This document shows positions 10,085 through 21,977 of a DNA stretch of 64,000 nt, piece after piece. The notes under the pieces were generated by a model. The model saw nothing but the letters and a program-made list of their open reading frames with translations, was not told where the DNA came from and did not search any database. A program made the position numbers and the translations under genes. The stretch is from an uncultured cyanobacterium (lineage in GTDB: Bacteria > Cyanobacteriota > Cyanobacteriia > PCC-6307 > Cyanobiaceae). The number at the start of each line of letters is the position of its first letter. The stretch's first letter is position 1. The stretch is from contig CAIZQU010000162.1 in NCBI GenBank assembly GCA_903935205.1, forward strand, positions 1 through 64,000. The letters run 5' to 3'.

Positions 10085-10521
10085 CAAGATTCGGGGTTGA
10101 TGCGGTTACCGAAGCGATCCAGTTCCGGCGGATGGCTGTCTCGTTCGATCGCCGCGATGATTTCCTTGCTGGTGAGCGGTGGCCCCTTGAAGTGGCTGCG
10201 CAGTTCCCGCCAGCGATCGAGCTGGGACTGGACCTCCTCCTCCGTCATCGGGGGCAGCGGCGGCACCTGCCGAATCTCGCGGCCCTCAGCGGCCGCCTTG
10301 GCCCGCAGCCCGGCGCTGATCTCCTGCATGCGCCGCAATGTGGGCTCGATATTCACAGGTTCTGGAGCAGGTTGAGCCACTGCCGGGCCGGCCGCCGCAG
10401 GCTCCAGGGTCTCCAGGGCAGCCAGCACTTCACTGGTGAGGCTGCGGCCATGGGCGCGGGCACGCTGTTCAAGCCGCGCCAGCAGCCCATCGGGCACGTC
10501 GTGCAGGGTCAGGGTGGCCAT
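10084..10521 (-). CDS. FitA-like ribbon-helix-helix antitoxin
   Basis: The first ~40 residues (MATLTLHDVPDGLLARLEQR, then a helix with AHGRSLTSEVLAALE) match FitA-type ribbon-helix-helix antitoxins: a TLT strand followed by two helices. At 145 residues it is longer than the usual ~80. The extension is Ala/Pro-rich and then charged (EEEVQSQLDRWRELRSH), and ends in a short segment that probably wraps the PIN toxin. It lies upstream of the toxin with a one-base stop/start overlap. Such antitoxins usually repress their own promoter, and a palindrome lies just upstream. Confidence 0.8.
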   Translation of the reverse strand: MATLTLHDVPDGLLARLEQRARAHGRSLTSEVLAALETLEPAAAGPAVAQPAPEPVNIEPTLRRMQEISAGLRAKAAAEGREIRQVPPLPPMTEEEVQSQLDRWRELRSHFKGPPLTSKEIIAAIERDSHPPELDRFGNRINPES

Positions 10522-10546
10522 CGCGCCAGTCCTCCTGGCTGAGTCG

Positions 10547-10580
10547 GATCTCTGGCCAGTCTGTCAGCCCTGGCCAGATC
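10547..10580. promoter_or_regulatory. Inverted repeat, candidate operator of the antitoxin
   Basis: Two copies of ctggccag (10552-10559 and 10570-10577) are flanked by gatc and form an imperfect dyad. They lie in the 111-base divergent space between the antitoxin start (10521, minus) and the methylase start (10633, plus). Ribbon-helix-helix antitoxins commonly bind such dyads. The site could also affect methylase transcription; that is inference. Confidence 0.4.
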
Positions 10581-10632
10581 TGAAGCAGTCCCATCCAGCG
10601 TCCAGCACACCCCCCCCTTCCGTCTCCGCTCC

Positions 10633-14585
<3,953 letters not shown>

Positions 14586-14586
<1 letters not shown>

Positions 14587-14982
14587 TGGAGTTTGAGTTC
14601 TTGATCCCAGACCGGCCTGTCTCCGTCCAGGCGCGGAGGCGGCAGCGGAAGCAGGAATGGCAACAGTTTGTCGCCGAGGAAGCAGCCAAGACCTGGGAGA
14701 GATCACCCATTGCCGATAAGAATCTGCAATGTACCTTGATTTATCTTTGTCCCTGTTGATATTGACAATATAGTCAAGCCCATTCTCGACGCACTTAAAG
14801 GATTAGTCTATGAGGATGATATCCTGATTACGGATGTTGAGGCCCGACGCCGCCCTCTTGCCTCGCCTTCCGACTACAATGTACAGCAATGGCCTAATCA
14901 CCTGCTGCAAGGCTTGCTGAGTGGTAACGAATGTGTCTATGTGCGCATTTCTGAACAGCCCATCCTGGAGGAAAAACTATGA
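14586..14982 (+). pseudogene. RusA-like Holliday-junction resolvase, frameshifted
   Basis: The frame from ATG 14586 (overlapping the methylase TGA) reads MEFEFLIPDRPVSVQARRR and hits a stop at 14757-14759. One base out of frame the sequence continues as PVDIDNIVKPILDALKG then LVYEDDILITDVEARR and ends at TGA 14980-14982. The D-x-D-N-x-x-K-P...DAL...YEDD pattern is the active-site region of RusA-family resolvases. The combined span is 397 bases, 132 codons plus one, so a single-base insertion (or an equivalent change) near 14740-14756 breaks it. Normal RusA length is about 120-135 residues. Both ends still overlap their neighbours, so the break is recent, a sequencing error, or bypassed by frameshifting. 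Confidence 0.7.
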
Positions 14983-15656
14983 ACACCAATCCTGGAGTCC
15001 CCCTCGGATCACCAAAGCCCCAAAGCGGTCTTGAGGCAAGAGTTGCCGAGAAATATCTGCAACAAGGATTTTCTGTGATCACAAATCCACCTTTGAGCAG
15101 CCTTCCATTCGACCTTGGTGGCTACAGGCCAGACTTGATAGCCCAGAAGGAATCTGGTCAGAATTACATCATTGAGATCAAGAATGCTTCTCGTCAAATT
15201 TCTGTAGATCGCTTCAGAGCGATTGCCGAGAACGTTCAATCCCATCCAGGTTGGCGATTCTTGCTGGTGACCAGTGATGACGACCTCCCGATTGGATCCG
15301 AGGGCGACCTTTTTCGGTACGACGAAGCTCTGCTGCGAGCCGATCAGGCTGAAGCGCTGATTGCGAGTGGGGCTGCTGAGGCAGCTTTCTTATTCCTATG
15401 GAGCACCCTGGAGGGGATGATGCGACGGCGTTCGATTGAGTCTGCTATCCCAATCGACCGATTGATGCCCCTGGCAATGACCAGTCATCTGTATTCTCAG
15501 GGCGAATTGTCTCGTCTGCAGTTTCACCGCATTAAAGACCTGATCTCCAGCCGCAATCGTGCAGCCCATGGCTACCACGATCCCCAGCTGGAAGAAGGGG
15601 CAAGAGAGCTGCTTTTACTCGTGCGGGAACTTGCCAATGAATGGAAAGAGGACTAA
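14979..15656 (+). CDS. PD-(D/E)XK nuclease-like protein with HEPN-like C-terminus
   Basis: This is a two-part protein of 225 residues. The N-terminal half has GYRPDLIAQ...YIIEIKNAS, placing D52 and E66-x-K68 as a PD-(D/E)XK nuclease core. The C-terminal half is helical and carries RNRAAH at residues 192-197, the R-x4-H signature of HEPN domains, which are often RNases in defence systems. The start ATG overlaps the stop of the RusA-like frame (ATGA). Base composition is A/T-richer than the core operon. It resembles the restriction-endonuclease-like proteins annotated as AHJR-like in cyanobacteria; that match is from memory and unverified. Confidence 0.65.
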   Translation: MNTNPGVPLGSPKPQSGLEARVAEKYLQQGFSVITNPPLSSLPFDLGGYRPDLIAQKESGQNYIIEIKNASRQISVDRFRAIAENVQSHPGWRFLLVTSDDDLPIGSEGDLFRYDEALLRADQAEALIASGAAEAAFLFLWSTLEGMMRRRSIESAIPIDRLMPLAMTSHLYSQGELSRLQFHRIKDLISSRNRAAHGYHDPQLEEGARELLLLVRELANEWKED

Positions 15657-15857
15657 TCCCTTCATGCCCACCTCTACGGCCTCAGCCGCGATGAGCTGCG
15701 CACCATCCTCGATCCTGCCGATGTAACGGGCCCCGATTACCCCAGCGAAACCTTCCGCGTGCTCAAGACCAACGAACTCCGCCAATTCGGCGAGTACCGC
15801 ACCCAGCGGCTGGTGCTGGAGGCGTGGCATCGGTTAAAATCTGGAGATTTGATCTGA
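15657..15857 (+). pseudogene. Relic of a methylase C-terminus
   Basis: From 15666 the sequence encodes AHLYGLSRDELRTILDP, later YPSETFRVLK and RLVLEAWHRL, and ends at TGA 15855-15857. This is nearly the C-terminal tail of the methylase at 10633-14586. It is in the same frame as the upstream nuclease-HEPN gene but separated from it by that gene's TAA. There is no upstream part of a methylase. Its stop overlaps the ATPase start (TGATG), as the intact methylase stop overlaps the RusA-like start. Confidence 0.85.
15666..15835 (+). repeat. Direct repeat copy 2 (methylase 3' end relic)
   Basis: This is the partner of 14398-14567 in the same orientation. The pair brackets the RusA-like and nuclease-HEPN genes, as expected from insertion or unequal recombination between two related operons. 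Confidence 0.9.
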
Positions 15858-17254
15858 TGCTCACTCATCTTCGGATCAATAACTTCAAGGCTTGGAAGGA
15901 CACCAAGGACATCCGCCTTGCCCCTCTCACCGTAATCTTTGGTGCCAACAGCGCCGGAAAGAGCAGCCTGGGCCATCTTCTGCTCGCTCTTCAACAAACC
16001 GCTCGCTCAGCAGACCGCCGACGGGCATTGAACCTAGGGGATGGCTCCTCATTGATCGACCTGGGCACCTTTGCAGATTGCTTGCATGCACACGATCTGC
16101 GTCAGGAGCTGTCATTCGAGCTTGGTTGGCGACTGCCGAAACCGTTGGAGGTGCGTGACCCCCTGCAGCCAGAAAAGCGCTATCAAGGAAACCACATGCA
16201 GCTTAAGGTATCATTGACATCCAATAAGTCACAACAACCCGAGGTAGAGAACCTGCACTATGAGCTTGCCTCTAATGCAGCCAGAGTTCTAGATGTCTCA
16301 TTATTTCGCGACGAAAAGCGTAAGCTGAATTTGCGATCCAGTATTTATGATTTCAAGATGGCTGATGGTCGCAAGTGGCCACTCGAAGAGCCTGAAAAGT
16401 TCTATCGACTATCTGATGTCACCATGGCTCGATATAAGAATGCCGGCTTTCTTGCTGATTTTGCATTGGCAACGGAGGCCATGCTGGAAGGCATTTCTTA
16501 CCTAGGGCCACTGCGTATGCACCCGCAACGCCTCTACCAGTGGTCTGGTGACAGTCCCGCTAGTGTTGGATCGCTCGGTGAAAATACAGTTGCCGCAATT
16601 CTCGCGGCCCAGCGTGAAGGGCGGAGATTAAACCGAGGCCCAAAGCGAGCCACACAAACCTTTGCAGAATTCATCGCTCTGTGGCTTAAAGACCTAGGAG
16701 TTATCCACGACTTCTCCGTCAGAGCTGTTGCTGAAGGCCGCAAAGAATATGAAGTACTTGTCAAGACACATGCTAAGGCTGCAGAGGTGAAAATAACCGA
16801 TGTTGGCTTTGGAGTTTCTCAGGTGCTTCCAGCTCTTGTCCAGGCTTTTTATTGTCAACCTCACTCTACTGTGTGGATGGAGCAGCCGGAGATCCACTTG
16901 CACCCTCAAGTTCAGGCCGAATTAGCAGATGTTTTTATCTCGGCAACTCAAGCTCGCGAGAACGGTAAGCAACGTGATGTCCAGCTGATTGTAGAGAGTC
17001 ATTCTGAGCATTTCCTGAACCGCCTGCAACGACGCGTGGCAGAAGAAAGGGTGCCGCATGAGGACGTAGCTGTTTACTTTTGTCGCCGTGCAGGTGCAGC
17101 GACAGACTTGGAGCCATTAAAGCTCAATATGTTTGGGGAGATCGAAAATTGGCCTGAGCATTTCTTTGGTGATGAGATGGAGGACATCGCAGGACGGACT
17201 GTGGCTGCTATGAAGCTGAAGAAGAATCTAAAGCATGAAGGTGTGACATCATGA
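15857..17254 (+). CDS. AAA15/OLD-like ATPase of the DUF3696 type
   Basis: This 465-residue ABC-like ATPase has an N-terminal strand MLTHLRINNFKAWKD, Walker A GANSAGKSS at 29-37, a signature-like segment DVGFGVSQVLPALVQ, Walker B VWMEQPEIHLHPQ and then LIVESHSEHFLNRLQ. The C-terminal ~60 residues (VAVYFCRR...EIENWPEHFF) match the DUF3696 tail. No Toprim nuclease domain follows, so a partner must supply catalysis. The next gene overlaps by ATGA and encodes a PIN-like protein, so a sensor-ATPase plus nuclease pair is inferred. The ATG at 15857 was chosen because it overlaps the upstream relic stop and begins the conserved strand. Confidence 0.8.
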   Translation: MLTHLRINNFKAWKDTKDIRLAPLTVIFGANSAGKSSLGHLLLALQQTARSADRRRALNLGDGSSLIDLGTFADCLHAHDLRQELSFELGWRLPKPLEVRDPLQPEKRYQGNHMQLKVSLTSNKSQQPEVENLHYELASNAARVLDVSLFRDEKRKLNLRSSIYDFKMADGRKWPLEEPEKFYRLSDVTMARYKNAGFLADFALATEAMLEGISYLGPLRMHPQRLYQWSGDSPASVGSLGENTVAAILAAQREGRRLNRGPKRATQTFAEFIALWLKDLGVIHDFSVRAVAEGRKEYEVLVKTHAKAAEVKITDVGFGVSQVLPALVQAFYCQPHSTVWMEQPEIHLHPQVQAELADVFISATQARENGKQRDVQLIVESHSEHFLNRLQRRVAEERVPHEDVAVYFCRRAGAATDLEPLKLNMFGEIENWPEHFFGDEMEDIAGRTVAAMKLKKNLKHEGVTS

Positions 17255-17787
17255 AAGCAGTGATTGACACAAATGTTTTGCTCGTGGCGAATGGGCAGCA
17301 TGATGATGCGTCTCCCGGATGCGTGGTGGAATGCGTGCAACGCTTGCAAGCAATTCAGCGTGAGGGCATTGTCGTTGTCGATGATGGATACCGCATCCTT
17401 GGTGAGTACCAGAACAAGACCTGCATCAATCCACCCAAAGGCGTAGGGGACGTTTTCTTGAAGTGGTTACTCCGCAACTCAAGCTCACCGCGTGTGGAGC
17501 AAGTCACCTTGGACGAAATAGCTGATAACAGCTTTGCGGAATTTCCCGACCCTGCGCTTGAACCCTTGTTTGATGCTCCAGATCGCAAATTTCCAGCCGT
17601 GGCCAATGCCCATCCAGAAAAACCTCCTGTCTGGCAAGCGGTCGACTGCAAATGGCTGAATTGGTGGGCTACATTGAAGGCCAAGGGTGTCGAGGTAGAG
17701 TTTCTTTGCCCAGATGATATCTGCCAGTTTTATTCCAAAAAGTTTCCTGGAAAGACTCTGCCGGCTCTCCCGATGCCAGTGCCGTGA
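17251..17787 (+). CDS. PIN-like nuclease partner of the DUF3696 ATPase
   Basis: The protein has 178 residues. MKAVIDTNVLLVANG supplies the first PIN aspartate, DDGYRILGEYQNK an acidic mid-motif, and DRKFPAVANAH followed by AVDCKWLNWW the later acidic residues, in PIN order. The start overlaps the ATPase stop (ATGA). There is no antitoxin-like neighbour, so the ATPase rather than an antitoxin probably controls it. Base composition matches the ATPase gene (A/T-richer than flanks), suggesting the pair moved together. Confidence 0.6.
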   Translation: MKAVIDTNVLLVANGQHDDASPGCVVECVQRLQAIQREGIVVVDDGYRILGEYQNKTCINPPKGVGDVFLKWLLRNSSSPRVEQVTLDEIADNSFAEFPDPALEPLFDAPDRKFPAVANAHPEKPPVWQAVDCKWLNWWATLKAKGVEVEFLCPDDICQFYSKKFPGKTLPALPMPVP

Positions 17788-18494
17788 ACTCCGGTTTCTA
17801 CCGCTTCCCCCACACCCCCCATCTCGCCTGGCTGGGTAACGGACCTGTGCGCGATGACAAGATCCTCACGCCTCAGGAAGCCAGGGCCTTCCTCGCCCAA
17901 CCCGTGGCGATCGAAGAAAAGATCGATGGGGCCAACATCGGCTTCTCACTCAGAACGGAAGGCAGCCTGCGCATCCAGCAACGGGGCGACTATTTGCAGG
18001 CTCCCTACAAAGGTCAGTTCTCAGGCCTTCCAACATGGTTAGCCCTGCATGGTCCCGATCTCGAGGCGTTCCTGCAGGAGCCCGAGCACCAGGGTCTGAT
18101 TCTGTTCGGTGAATGGTGCGCCGCCCGCCACTCGGTGGCCTACACCCATCTGCCCGATCCCTTCCTGCTGTTTGATGTTGCGGATCCAGAGAGGCAGCGC
18201 TTCTGGAGCCGCAATCGACGCGATGCCACCGCCCATCTGCTTGGATTGGCGAGCGTTCCCCTGCTCCAAGACAACAGTCACCACACCCTCAATGATCTCA
18301 GCAGCGAGATCGATCAGTTCCAGAGCCGCTATCATCCAGGCCCTCCGGAAGGGGTGATTCTGCGTCACGACGATCCTCAGTGGTGCCAGGCCCGCGCCAA
18401 GCTCGTGCGGCCTGATTTCACCCAGGCCATTGAAGAGCACTGGAGATCCAGGCCGATCGAATGGAATGGGATTGATTATCGCCTTACAGCATGA
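17784..18494 (+). CDS. RNA ligase, T4 Rnl2-like nucleotidyltransferase
   Basis: This 236-residue protein has covalent nucleotidyltransferase motifs in order: motif I EEKIDGAN (the adenylated lysine would be K46), motif III LILFGEWCA, motif IV PPEGVILR and motif V ARAKLVRPDF. The Rnl2 family joins RNA ends through an AMP-enzyme intermediate. Expected roles are repair of RNA cut by nucleases or ligation of RNA signals. GTG start 17784 overlaps the PIN gene stop (GTGA) and the stop overlaps the RecQ start (ATGA). No separate C-terminal domain is evident. High GC content returns here. Confidence 0.85.
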   Translation: MNSGFYRFPHTPHLAWLGNGPVRDDKILTPQEARAFLAQPVAIEEKIDGANIGFSLRTEGSLRIQQRGDYLQAPYKGQFSGLPTWLALHGPDLEAFLQEPEHQGLILFGEWCAARHSVAYTHLPDPFLLFDVADPERQRFWSRNRRDATAHLLGLASVPLLQDNSHHTLNDLSSEIDQFQSRYHPGPPEGVILRHDDPQWCQARAKLVRPDFTQAIEEHWRSRPIEWNGIDYRLTA

Positions 18495-20569
18495 GCACTG
18501 TTTTCGACCACGATCGCGCTCTTGAACTGCTGAGAGCAGGTTCCGGAAACCCAGCCGCCGACTTCCGCGATGGTCAACTCACGGCGATCCAGGCAGTCTG
18601 CAAACAGGGCAGCAGGGTGCTTGTCGTCCAGAAGACCGGCTGGGGCAAGAGTTTCGTCTACTTCATTGCCACAAAGCTCCTGCGAGACGCTGGCCGCGGC
18701 CCAGCCCTGCTGATCTCACCGCTGCTGGCGCTGATGCGCAACCAGATGGCCGCCGCGGAGCGGATGGGACTGAGGGCACGCACAGTGAATTCCACCAACA
18801 CCGACCAATGGCAGGCGGTGGAGGAGCAGGTGAGCCGGCGAGAGATCGACATCCTGTTGATCTCCCCCGAGCGGCTCAATGCCCCCGATTTCGTGCGAGG
18901 GCCCCTCGCCCAGCTCAATCCCAGCCTGGTGGTGATCGATGAGGCCCACTGCATCTCTGACTGGGGTCATGACTTCCGCCCCGACTACCGCCGCGTCGGT
19001 CGGCTGGTGCAGACCCTGCCCAACGTGAGCCTGCTGGCCACCACAGCGACCGCCAGCAACCGAGTGATGGCCGACCTGCAACGCGAACTCGGCCCTGAAC
19101 TCACTGTGCAGCGGGGCGATCTCCACCGCCCATCCCTCACCCTCCAGAGCCTCCGCCTCCCCAGCCAGCCAGCACGCCTCGCCTGGTTGGCGCAAACTTT
19201 GCCGGGCCTGGAGGGCAGCGGCATCATCTACGCCCTCACCACCCGCGATGCAGCGCTGGTGGCCGAATGGTTGCAGATCTGCGGTATCGATGCCCGCGCT
19301 TACAGCGGCGCCATGGACAGCGGCGATCGTGAGCGGCTGGAAGATGTCCTGATCGCCAACCAGTGCAAAGCGTTGGTGGCTACCACGGCCCTGGGCATGG
19401 GCTACGACAAGCCTGATCTGGGCTTCGTCATCCATTATCAGGTGCCTGGCTCAGTCGTGGCCTACTACCAGCAAGTCGGCCGTGCCGGCCGGGCCCTGCC
19501 CTCCGCCTACGGCGTGCTGCTCAGCGGTGAGGAAGAGCTCTCCATCACCGACTGGTTCATCCGCTGTGCCTTCCCCACCCGCGAGCAGGTGGAGCGACTC
19601 CTCGATGCCCTCGAACACGCCCCCGAAGAGGGCTGCAGCGAGGCGGAGTTGCTCGCCCAGCTCAATCTGCCCAAGGGTCGCCTGCAGCAGGCGCTCAAGA
19701 TCCTTTCGCTGGAGACCCCCGCCCCGATCGGCAAGCAGGGATCCCGCTGGCAGCGGCTGCCGGCAGACCTCCAGCCAGCGTTCTGGCAGCGGGTGGAGCG
19801 TCTTACTGAGCTGCGGCAAGCAGAAGCCGAGCAGATGCAGGCCTACGTGGATCTGCCCTTCGGGGAGCACATGGCCTTTCTGATTGAGGCACTCGACGGT
19901 GATCCCAGCACCGTGGGCCCGCCCAGCCTGCCGCCACTCCCTGAGGCGGTTCCTGGCGACCTGGCCCGAGAGGCCGGCAGCTTCCTGCGCCATCGACCCA
20001 TCACCCTTGAGCCTCGGAAACAGTGGCCCGCCGGCGGCCTGCCGAGCTATGGCCTCAAGGGCCGCATCCCGGTCGACCGCCAGGCGGAAGCCGGCAAGGC
20101 GCTCTGCTGTTGGTCCGATGCCGGCTGGGCGGAACGGGTGAAGCGTGGCAAGTACAGCACTGGCCGTTTCGATGCAGCACTGGTGGAGGAGTGCCTGCGG
20201 CTGATCCAGCAATGGCGGCCGGCTCCACCGCCCGAATGGGTCACCTGCATTCCATCCCGCCGCCATCCCGAGTTGGTACCAGCTTTTGCTGAGCAGCTGG
20301 CCGCCGCGCTCGGCTTGGCCTTTGTGCCCGCCCTGGAGAAGGTGCAGGACACCGCCGAGCAGAGGACCAGGCAGAACAGCAGCCAGCAGGCCCGCAATCT
20401 GGACGGCAGCCTCGCCATCACGGCTGCGATCCCCAGCGGGCCCTGCCTGCTGATCGACGACATGGTCGATTCACGCTGGACCTTCACCGTGGCGGCCTGG
20501 CTGTTGCGCGAGAATGGATCTGGTCCGGTGTTTCCGTTGGCCCTCGCCCAGACGGGTCAGAGCGACTGA
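18491..20569 (+). CDS. RecQ-like helicase fused to a C-terminal phosphoribosyltransferase domain
   Basis: Residues 1-~350 of 692 are a RecQ-type SF2 helicase: FRDGQLTAIQAV, Walker A TGWGKS at 49-54, LISPLLALMRNQ, DEAHCISDWGHDFRPDY near 149, LATTATASN, TTALGMGYDKPDLGFVIHY and QQVGRAGR. A short winged-helix-like part follows (EAELLAQLNLPKGRL). The cysteine zinc motif of classical RecQ is missing. The last ~130 residues read VTCIPSRRHPELVPAFAEQL and later CLLIDDMVDSRWTFTVAAWL, the PRPP-loop pattern of type I phosphoribosyltransferases, with DSRWT in place of the usual TTGxT. Similar RecQ-phosphoribosyltransferase chains exist in other bacteria; their substrate is unknown to me. The start overlaps the RNA ligase stop. 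Confidence 0.88.
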   Translation: MSTVFDHDRALELLRAGSGNPAADFRDGQLTAIQAVCKQGSRVLVVQKTGWGKSFVYFIATKLLRDAGRGPALLISPLLALMRNQMAAAERMGLRARTVNSTNTDQWQAVEEQVSRREIDILLISPERLNAPDFVRGPLAQLNPSLVVIDEAHCISDWGHDFRPDYRRVGRLVQTLPNVSLLATTATASNRVMADLQRELGPELTVQRGDLHRPSLTLQSLRLPSQPARLAWLAQTLPGLEGSGIIYALTTRDAALVAEWLQICGIDARAYSGAMDSGDRERLEDVLIANQCKALVATTALGMGYDKPDLGFVIHYQVPGSVVAYYQQVGRAGRALPSAYGVLLSGEEELSITDWFIRCAFPTREQVERLLDALEHAPEEGCSEAELLAQLNLPKGRLQQALKILSLETPAPIGKQGSRWQRLPADLQPAFWQRVERLTELRQAEAEQMQAYVDLPFGEHMAFLIEALDGDPSTVGPPSLPPLPEAVPGDLAREAGSFLRHRPITLEPRKQWPAGGLPSYGLKGRIPVDRQAEAGKALCCWSDAGWAERVKRGKYSTGRFDAALVEECLRLIQQWRPAPPPEWVTCIPSRRHPELVPAFAEQLAAALGLAFVPALEKVQDTAEQRTRQNSSQQARNLDGSLAITAAIPSGPCLLIDDMVDSRWTFTVAAWLLRENGSGPVFPLALAQTGQSD

Positions 20570-20591
20570 GCTCCTGCCGCCCCAGACCCTG

Positions 20592-21965
20592 ATGCCAGCT
20601 CCTTCTGCCAACACCCAGGCCGTGCTGCTGCTCACCTCCCCGCTGCTGCAGGAGGGGGGGATGGCTGCCAGCAAGGAGCCTGTGCTGTCGGCGGCGGAGT
20701 ACGCCCAGTTGGCGGCCTATCTGCAACAGGAGCGGGTGCAACCGGCGGATCTGATCAACGGCTCCAGAGACACCCTCCTCAACACCCTGTCGGCCTCGTT
20801 TGCGGCCGAGCGTCTCAACCGCCTGCTTTCGCGTGGCTTTCAGCTCAGTCAGGCGGTGGAGCACTGGGCCAACCGCTCGATCAGCGTGATCGGCCGTGCT
20901 GATGCCGCCTATCCCCGGCGGTTCAAGCAGCGCCTCAAGCGTGCTGCACCGCCCCTGCTCTATGCCTGCGGCAATCTGGAGCTGCTGAACGCTCCCGCCC
21001 TGGCGGTGGTGGGCTCGCGCAACACAGCGGAAGCGTTGCTCCAGCAAGCGGAGGCTGTGGGTGCCCTGGCCGCAGCAGCCGGGGTGGTGATCGCCTCCGG
21101 CGCGGCCAAGGGCGTTGATGAAACCGCGATGTTGGGCAGCCTCGCCGCTGGTGGCTGCGCCATTGGCGTGGTGGCCGACAGCCTGGAGAAGATCAGTGCC
21201 AGGCCGATCTGGCGTCAGGCGCTGCTGGACGGCCGCCTTCTGTTGCTCTCCAGCGATGCCCCCAGCTCCCGCTTCCAGGTGTGGCGCGCGATGGGGCGCA
21301 ACAAGCTGATCTATGCCCTCGCCGATGCCGCCCTGGTGGTGAGCGCCGCCAGGGGGGAAGGCGGCACCTGGGCCGGCGCTACCGAACAACTGCAGAACCT
21401 GCGCTTCTGCCCCGTCCACGTGCTCAGTGATCCCCGCGGCGGCCCGGGCCTGGTGGCCTTGGTCGAGCTTGGCGCCCGCCGGTGGCCTGAACCAGCCTCG
21501 GCCGATGCCCTGCAAGCCCTGTTGCGCGACACCGAACAACGTTCGGCAGCAGCCGTCATGGCTCCAGAGCAGGTTCAGCAGGGCTCCCTGCTCGACAGCA
21601 TCCCCCCAGAACAGGATCAACCCAGCCAGGACCCCTGCAGAGAGACAAACAACCAGAGAGATAACGACGCAGGGCTGGTCTCAGGTCCAGAGCCGACAGC
21701 CGAATCGATCGCAGCCAGCCCTTCCCCCGAATCAGCACCGCCAGTGGAGCCGCAGGCCCAGTCGCCGGCGGCGGCACTGGCCGCTTTTGTCGACGAGCTG
21801 CTGCTCAGCTGTCTCCACGACCCGCGCAGCATTGATGAGCTGGCCGTGCTCCTTGATGTCTCCAAAATGGAGGTGAGGCGCTGGTGTCTGCGATTGGTGG
21901 AGCAAGGCAGAGCCCGCAAGCTCGCCAAGCCGTTGCGCTACGTCCGCCAACAGCCTCCCAGGTGA
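20592..21965 (+). CDS. DprA/Smf-like SLOG-domain protein with winged-helix C-terminus
   Basis: This 457-residue protein has a DprA-type Rossmann core: RFKQRLKRAAPPLLYACGN, AVVGSRNTAE, VVIASGAAKGVDETAMLGSL and GGCAIGVVADSLE, followed by GTWAGATEQL. Residues ~340-390 form a Pro/Ser/Gln-rich linker. The final ~65 residues (DPRSIDELAVLLDVSKMEV RRWCLRLVE) look like a winged helix. DprA loads RecA in transformation, but SLOG relatives in defence loci are thought to bind nucleotide ligands. Placement next to the RecQ-phosphoribosyltransferase (22 bases away) argues for the second use. The ATG at 20592 follows the RecQ stop; no earlier start avoids a long overlap. Confidence 0.85.
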   Translation: MPAPSANTQAVLLLTSPLLQEGGMAASKEPVLSAAEYAQLAAYLQQERVQPADLINGSRDTLLNTLSASFAAERLNRLLSRGFQLSQAVEHWANRSISVIGRADAAYPRRFKQRLKRAAPPLLYACGNLELLNAPALAVVGSRNTAEALLQQAEAVGALAAAAGVVIASGAAKGVDETAMLGSLAAGGCAIGVVADSLEKISARPIWRQALLDGRLLLLSSDAPSSRFQVWRAMGRNKLIYALADAALVVSAARGEGGTWAGATEQLQNLRFCPVHVLSDPRGGPGLVALVELGARRWPEPASADALQALLRDTEQRSAAAVMAPEQVQQGSLLDSIPPEQDQPSQDPCRETNNQRDNDAGLVSGPEPTAESIAASPSPESAPPVEPQAQSPAAALAAFVDELLLSCLHDPRSIDELAVLLDVSKMEVRRWCLRLVEQGRARKLAKPLRYVRQQPPR

Positions 21966-21977
21966 CCCAGCGGATCG

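Noticed and set aside
20592-21965. DprA-like gene as the housekeeping transformation gene dprA
   Set aside because: The gene sits in a tight string with a RecQ-phosphoribosyltransferase and an RNA ligase and has a long linker plus winged helix, so a defence-type SLOG role is more likely; not settled.
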